This document shows positions 39,984 to 48,747 of a stretch of 64,000 nt of DNA, piece by piece (positions within the stretch are counted from its first letter, which is position 1; the number at the start of each line of letters is the position of its first letter). This stretch comes from Neokomagataea tanensis (GTDB taxonomy: Bacteria; Pseudomonadota; Alphaproteobacteria; Acetobacterales; Acetobacteraceae). The position numbers and the translations under genes are program-made. The stretch covers positions 660,001 to 724,000 of the forward strand of contig NZ_CP032485.1 of NCBI RefSeq assembly GCF_006542335.1, in the 5' to 3' direction. The notes under the pieces are model-generated. The model ran no database searches. It was not told where the DNA came from and was given only the letters and a program-made list of their open reading frames with translations.

Positions 39984-40391
39984 TCAACCTGCACGACGAC
40001 GGCCAAGGCCGATTTTGCGTGCCAGAGAAGAGCGATGGTTGGCGTAGTTTGGCGCAACCATCGGGTACTCTGGTGGCAGACCCCAGCGCTCACGGTATTC
40101 CTGAGGCGTCATGTTGTAGACGGTCTTCAGGTGGCGGCGGAGGAGCTTCAGCTTCTTTCCGTCTTCAAGGCAAACGATGTAGTCTGGGAATACAGACTTC
40201 TTCAGAGGTACTGCTGGTACTGGCTTTTCTTCCGGCTTTTCTTCCGGGGCATCGACAGTGGCAAGTGCATCGTGAACTGAGCGGATCAGCGCTGGCAGTG
40301 CTTCTGTTTCAACATCATGGTTGGAAACATAAGCTGTGACGATCTGTGCTGTCAGATGCTTGAAGTCTTGGACTTCCATTTCCTGTGACAT
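39984..40391 (-). CDS. MucR/Ros-family transcriptional regulator
   Basis: 135 residues, the family length. A zinc-finger region with the typical YIVCLEDGKKLKLLRRHL and MTPQEYRERWGLPPEYPMVAPNYA spans about residues 70-115; a basic C-terminus (SSLARKIGLGRRRAG) follows. These regulators act as broad repressors and H-NS-like DNA organisers in alphaproteobacteria. A Pro/Glu-rich linker (about 48-62) separates the N-terminal oligomerisation part. Monocistronic, with its own terminator. Confidence 0.95.
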   Translation of the reverse strand: MSQEMEVQDFKHLTAQIVTAYVSNHDVETEALPALIRSVHDALATVDAPEEKPEEKPVPAVPLKKSVFPDYIVCLEDGKKLKLLRRHLKTVYNMTPQEYRERWGLPPEYPMVAPNYANHRSSLARKIGLGRRRAG

Positions 40392-40476
40392 GACCTAAAT
40401 CCTTTACAACAATTGTGTTTGCCCCTTTAGCTGGAGGGCATAATGTTATTCAAGTGTTAAAGGATAAAAAAACGCT

Positions 40477-40719
40477 GTGAAAGAAAATGAAATACACACT
40501 ATCGACATCAGGGATAAAAAATGTCCCATGACAACTGTATATATAAGAACAAAATTCGATAGTATCGATGCAGGCGATAAGTTAGAAATAATTTTAAAGG
40601 GACATGAGACCCGAAAAAATGTTCAGGAAATGTTGAGATTTATACCTTGTATAGTTGTAAAAGACTTCGATGTTTACATGGACGATAACTCGTTCTCGGG
40701 GCTAATCGAAAAAGAATAA
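40477..40719 (+). CDS. TusA-like sulfur-carrier family protein, AT-rich
   Basis: 80 residues from GTG 40477; AAAGGA is about 12 bases upstream. The CP motif of TusA/SirA/YedF proteins appears as DIRDKKCPMTTVYIRTKF, and the following SIDAGDKLEIILKGHE fits the fold, so Cys near residue 16 may carry persulfide sulfur. Base composition is far more AT-rich than the neighbours, as are the flanks, which suggests later arrival. The actual partner is unknown. Confidence 0.75.
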   Translation: MKENEIHTIDIRDKKCPMTTVYIRTKFDSIDAGDKLEIILKGHETRKNVQEMLRFIPCIVVKDFDVYMDDNSFSGLIEKE

Positions 40720-40755
40720 ATCTATATTTATTTATGGAACTTTTTTGTTTTTTAT

Positions 40756-40829
40756 AAAACGCTTCTAAAATACTATCATACAAACCGTAAAAATTTATTT
40801 TTCCTGATAATGTTGGAAGCGTTTTTTTT
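40756..40829 (+). terminator. Possible large-loop terminator after the TusA-like gene
   Basis: AAAACGCTTC at 40756-40765 pairs with GAAGCGTTTT at 40816-40825, which runs into eight T. The 50-base loop is too long for a standard terminator, so it may be a more complex RNA or a composite site. Confidence 0.45.
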
Positions 40830-40844
40830 CTGTTTTTTAATATT

Positions 40845-41279
40845 TTACAAACTTAAAACTGACGCATCACTTCCATCGCGGTAGTACCTCTTCCTGCGTC
40901 CTATGACAGTAAATCCCAGATTCGAGTAAAGTGATAATGCAGACTGATTCTGCACAGACACCTCAAGAAATATTGTTCCGTATTTTTGAACCGCCTTTAC
41001 AAGGCCACTTGCCACACCCCGCCGCCTTGCGCTGGTTACTGTACCAATGGTCAGTATTTCTACTTCCCCTGCGATAACGCGATATAAAATTAGCCCTAGA
41101 GGCACATCTCCATCACATGCGAGATATGCCTGCGTTCCGGGGATACTGAAAATTTCGCTGAAAGCCTGCGCATTCCAGACTTCACCACCAGCGAAAATCT
41201 CAGCATGGAGTTCAGCAAGGACTTGGGCTGCCTCCGCTCCACAGGAGAGAAGATCAAAGCTGGGCTTGGGAACGGACAT
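40845..41279 (-). CDS. rimI: Ribosomal-protein-alanine N-acetyltransferase-like RimI
   Basis: 144-residue GNAT acetyltransferase. The acetyl-CoA site is RRRGVASGLV near residue 88, with EVEILTIGTV before it and LEVSVQNQSALSLYSNLGF after it, the RimI pattern. RimI acetylates the N-terminal Ala of ribosomal protein S18. ATG 41279 shares a base with the tsaB stop; tsaB-rimI is a conserved pair. Confidence 0.9.
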   Translation of the reverse strand: MSVPKPSFDLLSCGAEAAQVLAELHAEIFAGGEVWNAQAFSEIFSIPGTQAYLACDGDVPLGLILYRVIAGEVEILTIGTVTSARRRGVASGLVKAVQKYGTIFLEVSVQNQSALSLYSNLGFTVIGRRKRYYRDGSDASVLSL

Positions 41280-41911
41280 TAGACAGGTGCCGGACGCAGT
41301 CCAGCTGCTGGGGGTTTTGCTTCCGGCGGATCTACATACAAGGGCGACAAGGCATGCGTCGCGTCACACTCAGAAGCACGAACGATACCCAGCGCTGACG
41401 GCGCTAACACGGGAAACGATGGACACGGCCAAGTACGCCCACCGTCTACGGCATCCCCCATAACAGCACCCCAAGAGGAAGCATCAAGAGCATCTTCTTG
41501 AGAGGCGAAAACAGGGCCGTTAGGCGGGTCAATGAAAAAACGCCCTCTACGCGCCACACTCACGCACACAACGTCAGAGCGCCCAATGGTGGAACGAAGC
41601 GCCGCCCCCAGAGTAACCCCCACTGCTGGGCAATTATGGCCCGCAGCAATACCAGCCGCCAAGGCTAAAGACGCCCTTAGCCCCGTAAACGAGCCTGGCC
41701 CGACAACAGCAACAACCTTATCCGGTACAAAAGCTTGCCCTGTTGTTTCTTCCACCTCACGCAGCAAAGAGCGTAGCGTTGGAGCAAAATGCTCAGATGC
41801 TCCTCGTCCGGTCAGGACGGTTTCTGCAACCAGAACGCCATTATCGAGGAGAGCAACCAAGTTAGTGGGCTGTAGTCCCGCACCAGCGCCATTGAACACA
41901 ATGGTCTTCAT
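41279..41911 (-). CDS. tsaB: tRNA threonylcarbamoyladenosine biosynthesis protein TsaB
   Basis: ASKHA-fold partner of TsaD in making t6A37 in tRNAs that read ANN codons. 210 residues; GPGSFTGLRASLALAAGIAAG near residue 71 is the diagnostic block, and the N-terminus is MKTIVFNGAGAGL. The C-terminal PLYVDPPEAKPP tail is typical. It sits in the nfuA-nitroreductase-tsaB-rimI series. Confidence 0.95.
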   Translation of the reverse strand: MKTIVFNGAGAGLQPTNLVALLDNGVLVAETVLTGRGASEHFAPTLRSLLREVEETTGQAFVPDKVVAVVGPGSFTGLRASLALAAGIAAGHNCPAVGVTLGAALRSTIGRSDVVCVSVARRGRFFIDPPNGPVFASQEDALDASSWGAVMGDAVDGGRTWPCPSFPVLAPSALGIVRASECDATHALSPLYVDPPEAKPPAAGLRPAPV

Positions 41912-41935
41912 TCTATCTTCAGTCTTGGTCGAATG

Positions 41936-42544
41936 TTAGGACAAGCAAAAACAAGCTTCTTCAAAGCTCAGGCGCGGTGCTCGAGGCGGTGCGTGGTCAG
42001 GGTGTGGTACATTCTCTGCTGGATAGCCTAAACCAAGCAAGAAGTTGGCACGCCACCCCTTCCCGGCAAGCAGAGTGTCTTCAAGAGAGAATGCGTCAAA
42101 CCCGGACATTGGCATAACATCCAGGCCGAGCATGCGGGCAGCGAGGATGAGGTATCCGCCTTGCAGCGTTCCGTTACGGAACGATGTTTCTTCAGACAGC
42201 CCAACATCCGCAGCGAACCAGTCCCGCAATGTGTCGTCTGCGCCAAGGCGCGACAGAGCCTCGAAAAACAAGGGGTCATGGCACACAACAGCAAGGACGG
42301 GCGCAGCCATGGCACGCTCGACATTGCCGGGCGACAAGCAAGGCTTAATACGCTCGCGTGCCTCCGGCGTTGTCAAAAACACAAACCGAGCGGGGGAGCA
42401 GTTTCCTGAAGTTGGCCCCATCTTCACAACGTCGTAAAGCTGTCGCAGTACCTCTTCCGAGACTGGACGAGACGAAAACGACGTTGCCGTACGGGCATTT
42501 ACCAAAACAGAAGCCTCAGCGGGCAGCACCCCCAGCTCAGTCAT
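41936..42544 (-). CDS. Nitroreductase-family oxidoreductase (RutE/HadB-like)
   Basis: 202-residue FMN enzyme. NARTATSFSSRPV near the N-terminus, KMGPTSGNCSPARFVFL near residue 42 and LGLDVMPMSGFD near 140 match the RutE-type subgroup, which reduces malonic semialdehyde in pyrimidine breakdown, or quinones and nitro compounds in relatives. No rut genes are near, so I do not name it rutE. It lies between nfuA and tsaB with short gaps. Confidence 0.83.
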   Translation of the reverse strand: MTELGVLPAEASVLVNARTATSFSSRPVSEEVLRQLYDVVKMGPTSGNCSPARFVFLTTPEARERIKPCLSPGNVERAMAAPVLAVVCHDPLFFEALSRLGADDTLRDWFAADVGLSEETSFRNGTLQGGYLILAARMLGLDVMPMSGFDAFSLEDTLLAGKGWRANFLLGLGYPAENVPHPDHAPPRAPRLSFEEACFCLS

Positions 42545-42547
42545 TAA

Positions 42548-43117
42548 TCAATCCTCGACCTGCTCAACCGCCACAACCTCTGGAACGTAATGACGGAGCA
42601 TATTTTCAACACCATGCTTCAAGGTAGCCCGTGACGACGGACAGCCAGAACATGCACCCTGCATGCTGAGATATACGATACCATCACGATATCCGCGAAA
42701 CACAATGTCGCCACCGTCACTCGCAACAGCTGGACGTACACGTTCGTCAAGCAAATCACGGATGCGCAGTACGGTCTCACTATCCTCTTCAGGGATCGCC
42801 GTATCTACTGCAGGAGCAATCTTACCTTCGACGAATACGGGACGGTTCGATTCAAAGAACTCGGTCAGTATTCCAAGCAACACAGGCTTCAGAGTATGCC
42901 ATTCAGCATCCGCCTGTTTCGTCACTGATACAAAGTCATTGCCCAAAAAGACACGGCGCACGTCTGACTGAGCAAACAATGCACCAGCGAGTTCAGACGA
43001 ACCCTCGGTGGAAGCTGCGTCGCCAAAATCAGCTGTGCCTGCGTCCCCCATGACCGCGCGGCCTGGCAGAAACTTCAGGGTCTCAGGGTTGGGGGTATCT
43101 TCAGTTTCGATGAACAT
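42548..43117 (-). CDS. NfuA-like Fe-S carrier with NifU C-terminal domain
   Basis: 189 residues. An N-terminal Nfu_N domain opens MFIETEDTPNPETLKFLPG, and a C-terminal NifU domain has the cluster-binding CSGC in MQGACSGCPSS near residue 153. These proteins take a 4Fe-4S cluster from scaffold to target. Three bases separate it from the nitroreductase gene, the next in the operon. Confidence 0.94.
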   Translation of the reverse strand: MFIETEDTPNPETLKFLPGRAVMGDAGTADFGDAASTEGSSELAGALFAQSDVRRVFLGNDFVSVTKQADAEWHTLKPVLLGILTEFFESNRPVFVEGKIAPAVDTAIPEEDSETVLRIRDLLDERVRPAVASDGGDIVFRGYRDGIVYLSMQGACSGCPSSRATLKHGVENMLRHYVPEVVAVEQVED

Positions 43118-43201
43118 GCGTCGTTCGTCCTTCTCAACACGTCTTCGTCAAATGTGCCGTTTCGCGTAGAGACGCAAGAGGCGGGAGGGAAATAATTAGG
43201 A

Positions 43202-44560
43202 CTAAATCTGGTGCTCTTTCGTAGCGTCTTTCTCATACGGCAGTGAAATCATGGCGCAAAGCCCACCATAGCCTTTATGCACGTCGCCTTGACCGAGGCG
43301 GAACGTGCCGCCTTCGCGCTGAACTTCACGCAACACGATAGCCAAACCGAGACCGATCCCTCCCGTCTGCCGGGAGCGAGACCCTTCAAGCCGATAAAAT
43401 GGCGTCAGCACACGCTCACGCTCACTTTCAGGAATACCCGGACCGTTGTCGCTAACTTGAATGTCTACCCAGCCCTGTTTTGTTTCTGCAATTTCTACCA
43501 AAACACGCCCGCCATAATTCAAACCATTTTCTATCAGGTTTGAAAGAACCCGCTTCATAGCCAACGGGCGCACCGTGATTCGTAAATGCTCCGGGCCTTC
43601 GTAGCGAGCGTCACGCCCCATATCTGAGAAGTCGTCCACCAATGTAAAAACCGTAGCGACGATGTCTGTAGCACGGGCGGTTTCTGGGTCATTAACGCCT
43701 GACAAATACGCCAGAACGCCATTCACCATCGTTTCCATTTCATCAAGATCGGCTTCAATCGCGGCTTGCGCCTCTTCGTCATTTAAAAAGCCTGATCGCA
43801 GCCTCAAACGCGTTAAAGGCGTACGCAAATCATGCGACACTGCTGCAAGCGCTTGTGTGCGGTCATCCAATAAGCTCTGAATACGCGTCTGCATCGCATT
43901 AATGGTATGCACAACACCGCGCACTTCACGCGGACCACGCTCGGGGAGCGGTGTCCATTCTTCATTGCTGCCAACCCGTTCAGCGGCCGCGCTCAAGGCC
44001 CGGAGCGGAAGGCTTAGCCCCTGTATAAGCATGGCTGCTGCTATGCTTACAGCTCCTGCAGTAATGGCCGCAGCGGCCAACCCACGTGTGAAGGTGTGGC
44101 GTTGCATCAACCCCGGAACGCGGTACCGCATAACGCTGCCATCTGGCAGAGTGGCTGTACCGAGCACGTCCGTAGCGTTCGGCGTTAAGGTATACAGGTC
44201 AAGCCGTGCTTTTGCGAGCGGAGCATAGTCTTTGGAAAGACGGTGCACTAGTCGCTGGAGCGAAACGCTATGGTGCTGCGGAAGATTAGGAAGGTTCGGC
44301 AAATCAGCGTGCGCTTCCCACGAAACATCAAGCTCACTGCCTGACAGCACAACTGCCAAGAAAGATCGCTGGTTAGGTGGAGCCGAAGACAACACGCGTA
44401 AGTCAGTGTTCAGGGCATCACCCAACTGAACAAACCTGACATCGTTAACAATGAAAGATTCAGCTTCATTGTAGAAAACTGTGTTGGCCATAAAGACCAA
44501 CACAACAGCCACCACCATGACGACGCTTACACGCCCGACAAGGCCCAGTGGCCAAAACAT
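43202..44560 (-). CDS. Sensor histidine kinase (EnvZ-like)
   Basis: 452 residues. Two membrane helices (about 10-28 and 160-180) flank a periplasmic domain of about 130 residues; a HAMP linker follows. The phosphorylated His is in AVSHDLRTPLTRLRLR near residue 247; the ATPase motifs are NLIENGLNYGG, DNGPGIPE and GGIGLGLAIV. It follows its response regulator by 17 bases. The signal is unknown. Confidence 0.95.
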   Translation of the reverse strand: MFWPLGLVGRVSVVMVVAVVLVFMANTVFYNEAESFIVNDVRFVQLGDALNTDLRVLSSAPPNQRSFLAVVLSGSELDVSWEAHADLPNLPNLPQHHSVSLQRLVHRLSKDYAPLAKARLDLYTLTPNATDVLGTATLPDGSVMRYRVPGLMQRHTFTRGLAAAAITAGAVSIAAAMLIQGLSLPLRALSAAAERVGSNEEWTPLPERGPREVRGVVHTINAMQTRIQSLLDDRTQALAAVSHDLRTPLTRLRLRSGFLNDEEAQAAIEADLDEMETMVNGVLAYLSGVNDPETARATDIVATVFTLVDDFSDMGRDARYEGPEHLRITVRPLAMKRVLSNLIENGLNYGGRVLVEIAETKQGWVDIQVSDNGPGIPESERERVLTPFYRLEGSRSRQTGGIGLGLAIVLREVQREGGTFRLGQGDVHKGYGGLCAMISLPYEKDATKEHQI

Positions 44561-44577
44561 GAAGCGCTCGAAGAGTT

Positions 44578-45342
44578 TCAGACTCGTTCCACTTCGGCGA
44601 CGAAAATATAGCCCAAACCGCGCACCGTTCTGATCAGGTGCTCAGCATCACCGCCGAGTTTACGGCGCAGGCGACTTACGAGAACGTCGATACTACGGTC
44701 GGATACGTCCCCTAGCCGAGTACGCGACAGCTCAAGCAGCCTGTCACGGGCAATAACGCGCTGTGGGTTATCTAAAAAGCTCGTTAACAGGTCGTGTTCA
44801 GCGCCAGAAATATCGACTGTCACACCTGCTGGGTCGACCAATTCCCGGCGACGCAAATCGAGCGTCCAACCCGCGAACTTTAAGCGCTCGCGGCGTGTAG
44901 GCTCTTGTACTGTGCCCACGCTGCCGCGCCGTAGAGCTGCACGGACACGCGCTAGGAGTTCACGCTGCCCAAAAGGTTTAGGCACGTAGTCATCCGCACC
45001 AGATTCCAGCCCGTTGACACGATCACGCTCTTCGCCGCGGGCCGAGACCATAATGATCGGCAACTGCGCGGTTGGAGATTCACCCGGGTGTGTGACGGCT
45101 TGACCACTCCGCAAAGAACGGCACAGTTCTACGCCGTTGCTGCCCGGCAGCATGACGTCCATGATGATGAGGTCCACTGGGGCCAGCTCCAGAGCTTCCC
45201 ACATTTCATCACCGCACGCGACGCCGCGAACACGGAAACCCGCCCCTTGTAAAGCGCGCAGTATCAAAGTGCGCATTCCTGCATCGTCTTCAACAACGAG
45301 AATACGCGCCGGTAGGTTAGGGTCAGTCAAGTTTGGCAGCAC
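44578..45342 (-). CDS. OmpR/PhoB-family response regulator
   Basis: 254 residues from GTG 45342. The receiver domain has the acid pair VEDDAG and phosphoacceptor Asp in LIIMDVMLPGSNG near residue 62, and Lys in YVPKPFGQRE near 122. A winged-helix DNA-binding domain ends in SRLRRKLGGDAEHLIRTVRGLGY. The receiver carries a 15-residue insertion (SGQAVTHPGESPTAQ) between helix and strand. Paired with the kinase just downstream. Confidence 0.95.
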   Translation of the reverse strand: MLPNLTDPNLPARILVVEDDAGMRTLILRALQGAGFRVRGVACGDEMWEALELAPVDLIIMDVMLPGSNGVELCRSLRSGQAVTHPGESPTAQLPIIMVSARGEERDRVNGLESGADDYVPKPFGQRELLARVRAALRRGSVGTVQEPTRRERLKFAGWTLDLRRRELVDPAGVTVDISGAEHDLLTSFLDNPQRVIARDRLLELSRTRLGDVSDRSIDVLVSRLRRKLGGDAEHLIRTVRGLGYIFVAEVERV

Positions 45343-45377
45343 GATCTTGTTTACCCATGCAGAAAAGAAAAAACCTT

Positions 45378-45391
45378 GTTACCTAGATAAC
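45378..45391. promoter_or_regulatory. Near-palindrome upstream of the two-component operon
   Basis: GTTACCTAGATAAC, symmetric except for one C/A position pair, 35 bases before the response-regulator GTG in a 104-base AT-rich gap. Position suggests an operator, perhaps for self-regulation; this is only a pattern. Confidence 0.35.
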
Positions 45392-45446
45392 ATGTAAATT
45401 GGCCTTAGCAATAAAAAGCCAAGGGCCAAGTATAACTCTTTGTTTA

Positions 45447-47063
45447 TTAGGGCCCCGGTGACACGGCCGATAAAGGCCGTTTGGACAAATCACTTTCTGG
45501 CAGAACGCTCTCCCATCCTCCGCCTAGAGCATTGTAAAGACGGGCAAGATCGGTTGCGATGGAGCAGTCACTTTCAGCAAGAGAGAGCTGAGAAGATTGT
45601 AATTGGGTCTGGGCGTTCAAAACATTCAAATACGTGGTCAGCCCGGAGCGATACTGGCTTTTAGCCAAGCTTAACGAACGCTGATTATCAGCTACAGCCT
45701 TCGCAAGTCCCTCATGGTTTAACTGTTCGCTGCGGTAAGCAATCAAAGCGTTATCGACATCGTGCCAAGCTTGCAAAACGGTTTTCTGATAGTTGATAGC
45801 AGCTGCTTTTTGTTCGTATTCTTTAAGAGCCAGCTGACCACGCAAGCGCCCCCCCTGGAAAATAGGCAGCGAGATGGAAGGGCCGACGTTCCATGCGCGG
45901 GCATTCCAGAACCCCAAGTCCCGGAATGAAAGGCTTTGGAAACCGAAATCAGCACTAATCGTAATTTTTGGGTAGAAATCGGCTGTTGCTTCGCCGACTT
46001 GAGCCACGGCTCCACGTAGCTTTGCCTCTGCCTCGCGGATGTCTGGTCGGCGCCGTGCGAGCTCGGAGGGCAAACCCACCGGCACAAATGGCGGAACAAC
46101 AGGCAACGGATGCGCAGAAAGTTCAGCGTGTAAACTGCCGGGGACGTTGCCAAGTAAGAAGGCCACAGCATTTTCTTCTTGTGCAACAGCCTGCCCCATT
46201 TGAGCAATGCGGCTTTCTGTTTCGTGCACACGTCCCTGCGCCGCATCGACGTCCAATTCAGACACCAAGCCTGCACGGTAGCGTGCTTGAGCAAGTGACT
46301 GAAACTGCTTCAATGTCGCTAAATTACCTTCCAAGACTTGGAGGCGTGTTTGATCCCCTCTTAGCGTCAGATAAGCGCGTGCCATATCTGCCTGCTGGGC
46401 GATGAGAACTCCGCGACGCTCTTCATCAGAAGCCGCAAGGTCAGCTTTGGCTGCATCATATTGATGTGCCACACGCCCCCAGAGATCTATCTCGTAAGTG
46501 GCGTCAATGCCGTCACGCCACTGGTCTAATTGCGGGATTTCTGTGGTGCTGGAAGCTCTCTGTGCAGCCTGGCCAATTGCGCCATTTCCTAGGCTTGAAC
46601 CCACCTGCCCAATAGCCTCTTGGGCAAATTTGGAGCTAAACTGGCTCCGCTGATAGGACCCCGAAGCGCTCAAACCAGGGAACCGCTCTGCTCCGGCCAT
46701 TATGAGTTGGGCGCGGCTTTGCGCCAAATTAGCCGTGGCCAGACGGAATGATAGGTTCTGCTGTACCAAGCGGTTTTCTAACGACGTGAGTTCTGCGTCG
46801 TGAAATACATCCCACCATTGCGCCGAAAACGCCGTTTCGCGCGGGTCACTAATGGGCGAACGCTTATCAGCGTTATTATAATGCTCTGGAGCCCAAGGTT
46901 TTGGTGCGTGGTACTCAGGCCCGACATGCAGACAACCTGACAAAGCCATGACAGCGGCACCCGATGATAAGGCACGCAAATAAGAAATTGCTCTCACGGT
47001 CAGCCCCTTAAAAGCTACTTTCCCCGCCGAAAGCCGCTTTGAACAAACGGAGCCGGGGTTCAT
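45447..47063 (-). CDS. Outer-membrane efflux lipoprotein (NodT/OprM family)
   Basis: 538 residues from ATG 47063 (MNPGSVC). A signal peptide ends in ALSGC near residue 44, then CLHVGPEYHAPK. Two outer-membrane-factor repeats follow, including RRPDIREAEAKLRGAVAQVGEA near residue 345 and long coiled-coil helices. It is the exit duct of the tripartite pump whose other parts, EmrB and EmrA, are upstream. The frame further upstream to 47153 overlaps the MFS gene by 17 bases and is not needed. Confidence 0.93.
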   Translation of the reverse strand: MNPGSVCSKRLSAGKVAFKGLTVRAISYLRALSSGAAVMALSGCLHVGPEYHAPKPWAPEHYNNADKRSPISDPRETAFSAQWWDVFHDAELTSLENRLVQQNLSFRLATANLAQSRAQLIMAGAERFPGLSASGSYQRSQFSSKFAQEAIGQVGSSLGNGAIGQAAQRASSTTEIPQLDQWRDGIDATYEIDLWGRVAHQYDAAKADLAASDEERRGVLIAQQADMARAYLTLRGDQTRLQVLEGNLATLKQFQSLAQARYRAGLVSELDVDAAQGRVHETESRIAQMGQAVAQEENAVAFLLGNVPGSLHAELSAHPLPVVPPFVPVGLPSELARRRPDIREAEAKLRGAVAQVGEATADFYPKITISADFGFQSLSFRDLGFWNARAWNVGPSISLPIFQGGRLRGQLALKEYEQKAAAINYQKTVLQAWHDVDNALIAYRSEQLNHEGLAKAVADNQRSLSLAKSQYRSGLTTYLNVLNAQTQLQSSQLSLAESDCSIATDLARLYNALGGGWESVLPESDLSKRPLSAVSPGP

Positions 47064-47136
47064 TGTGTTAATCCGCCATGTGCGTTGAGCGTGGCTCAAG
47101 CCGGCCGGTGTTTTTTCGGCCATTGAAGCCAGTGTA

Positions 47137-48738
47137 CTATGAATATCCTGCATCTACCTCAATGCCCCCCGCTGGGGCACCGCCCCGTTTTTTAACAGAA
47201 GGTGCCAAGAGGGCACAGAGAGGCACAACCATTAAGGCCAGAATGCCGATCCAACGGAACACTTCGTTATAAGCAAGCATTGCCGTTTGCGTCGTAAACT
47301 CACCCATCAATTTGTGCATTGCAAAACCGTGCGCGGCCGCCGGTGTTAACCCGTGATCTTGAGCTGTTTTTTGCACTACGTTGAGGTAGTCCGTATAAGG
47401 CTGGCGCCCTGTGATCATGTGGCCAGCAACATCGTTTTGATGCCTTTGACGGGCTTCAACAACAGCAGCGGTCGAGAGCGAAATAGCGAGCGAACCGAGA
47501 TAGTTACGGCACATACTGAACAGCGCAGATGCATCCGAATTCAGTTCGCGCGGTAACGTTGAATATGCAACAGTTGAAATAGGCACAAACAGGAACGCCA
47601 AAGCCGCTGTCTGAGTGACGCGGTACTGGATTAATGTTGCAAAATCAATTTTGGGATTTAAGTGCGCTGCCTGAAACATCGACAAACCCATCAAAGTAAA
47701 CCCAAAGGCAATAATGTAACGCAGCGGGATTACTTTCATCAGTTGTCCGACAATTGGTATCAGCACGATCACTGTTGCCCCACCAGGTGCGAGCAGAAGT
47801 CCGGAAGTCGTTGCTGTATATCCCTGAACCTGCTGAGCAAACTGAGGGATAATCACGGAAGAGCTGTATAACAGGGCGCCAACCATCGACATTAGAAGCA
47901 TGCTGGTTGCAAAATTCCGGTCTTTGAATACCTCCAGCCGCAGCAGAGGCTGACGCGCTTTCAACATCCAGAAAATTGCGCCCACGATACCAACAATGCC
48001 AAGCACGGCCATCAGAATGATAAAGTGCGAGCCGAACCAGTCATCGTCTTCGCCTCTGTCACAGGCAAGTTCCAAACACCCTAATCCAAGGGTAATCAGG
48101 CCAATACCCAAGCCATCAATCGGTAAGCGCTGGCGCTTCTCCCATGGTGGGTCCTCGACCAAAGCCGAAACTGCCAGGACACAAATAATACCGAACGGAA
48201 TATTAACGAAGAATACCCAACGCCAAGAGTAATCATCGGTTAGAAAGCCGCCAAGCAAAGGCCCAAGCACTGGGCCAACGATTGTGGCAATAGCCGTAAG
48301 GCCGAAAGCAGCGCCTCTTTTCTCGGGCGGGAATGTATCGAGGATGATTGATTGCTGGCTCGGCTGCAATCCTCCACCGAAAAAGCCCTGCATGAGACGA
48401 AATACAACCAGCATCGGCAGAGATTGCGCCAAACCGCACAGGAACGACGACACCGTAAACATGACAATGCAAATCAGGAAGTAACGCTTGCGTCCAAACA
48501 AACGTGACAGCCAGCCTGAGATCGTCAAGACGATGCCATTAGCCACCAGATATGCCGTCAGAGCCCAAGTCGAGTCATCGTACGACCCGCCGAGAGATCC
48601 TGCGATATGTGGCAAAGCCACGTTTACAATTGTTGTATCGAGTACCTCCATGAACGCGGCCATTGTGACCACCACAGCGATCAACCAAGGGTTATGCTTA
48701 GGCTTCCACTCTTCTTTAGATGAATCTGGTGCGCTCAT
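47137..48738 (-). CDS. emrB: MFS drug:H+ antiporter, DHA2 family (EmrB-like)
   Basis: 533 residues with 14 predicted membrane helices. Motif D1 as LDTTIVNVALPHIAGSL near residue 34, a motif A-type WLSRLFGRKRYFLI near 78, and antiporter motif C as GPVLGPLLGG near 160 fit DHA2/EmrB proteins. It pumps hydrophobic compounds with EmrA and an outer-membrane duct. It lies 9 bases after emrA and before the outer-membrane component; no regulator is adjacent. Confidence 0.93.
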   Translation of the reverse strand: MSAPDSSKEEWKPKHNPWLIAVVVTMAAFMEVLDTTIVNVALPHIAGSLGGSYDDSTWALTAYLVANGIVLTISGWLSRLFGRKRYFLICIVMFTVSSFLCGLAQSLPMLVVFRLMQGFFGGGLQPSQQSIILDTFPPEKRGAAFGLTAIATIVGPVLGPLLGGFLTDDYSWRWVFFVNIPFGIICVLAVSALVEDPPWEKRQRLPIDGLGIGLITLGLGCLELACDRGEDDDWFGSHFIILMAVLGIVGIVGAIFWMLKARQPLLRLEVFKDRNFATSMLLMSMVGALLYSSSVIIPQFAQQVQGYTATTSGLLLAPGGATVIVLIPIVGQLMKVIPLRYIIAFGFTLMGLSMFQAAHLNPKIDFATLIQYRVTQTAALAFLFVPISTVAYSTLPRELNSDASALFSMCRNYLGSLAISLSTAAVVEARQRHQNDVAGHMITGRQPYTDYLNVVQKTAQDHGLTPAAAHGFAMHKLMGEFTTQTAMLAYNEVFRWIGILALMVVPLCALLAPSVKKRGGAPAGGIEVDAGYS

Positions 48739-48747
48739 GGTTAAGGC

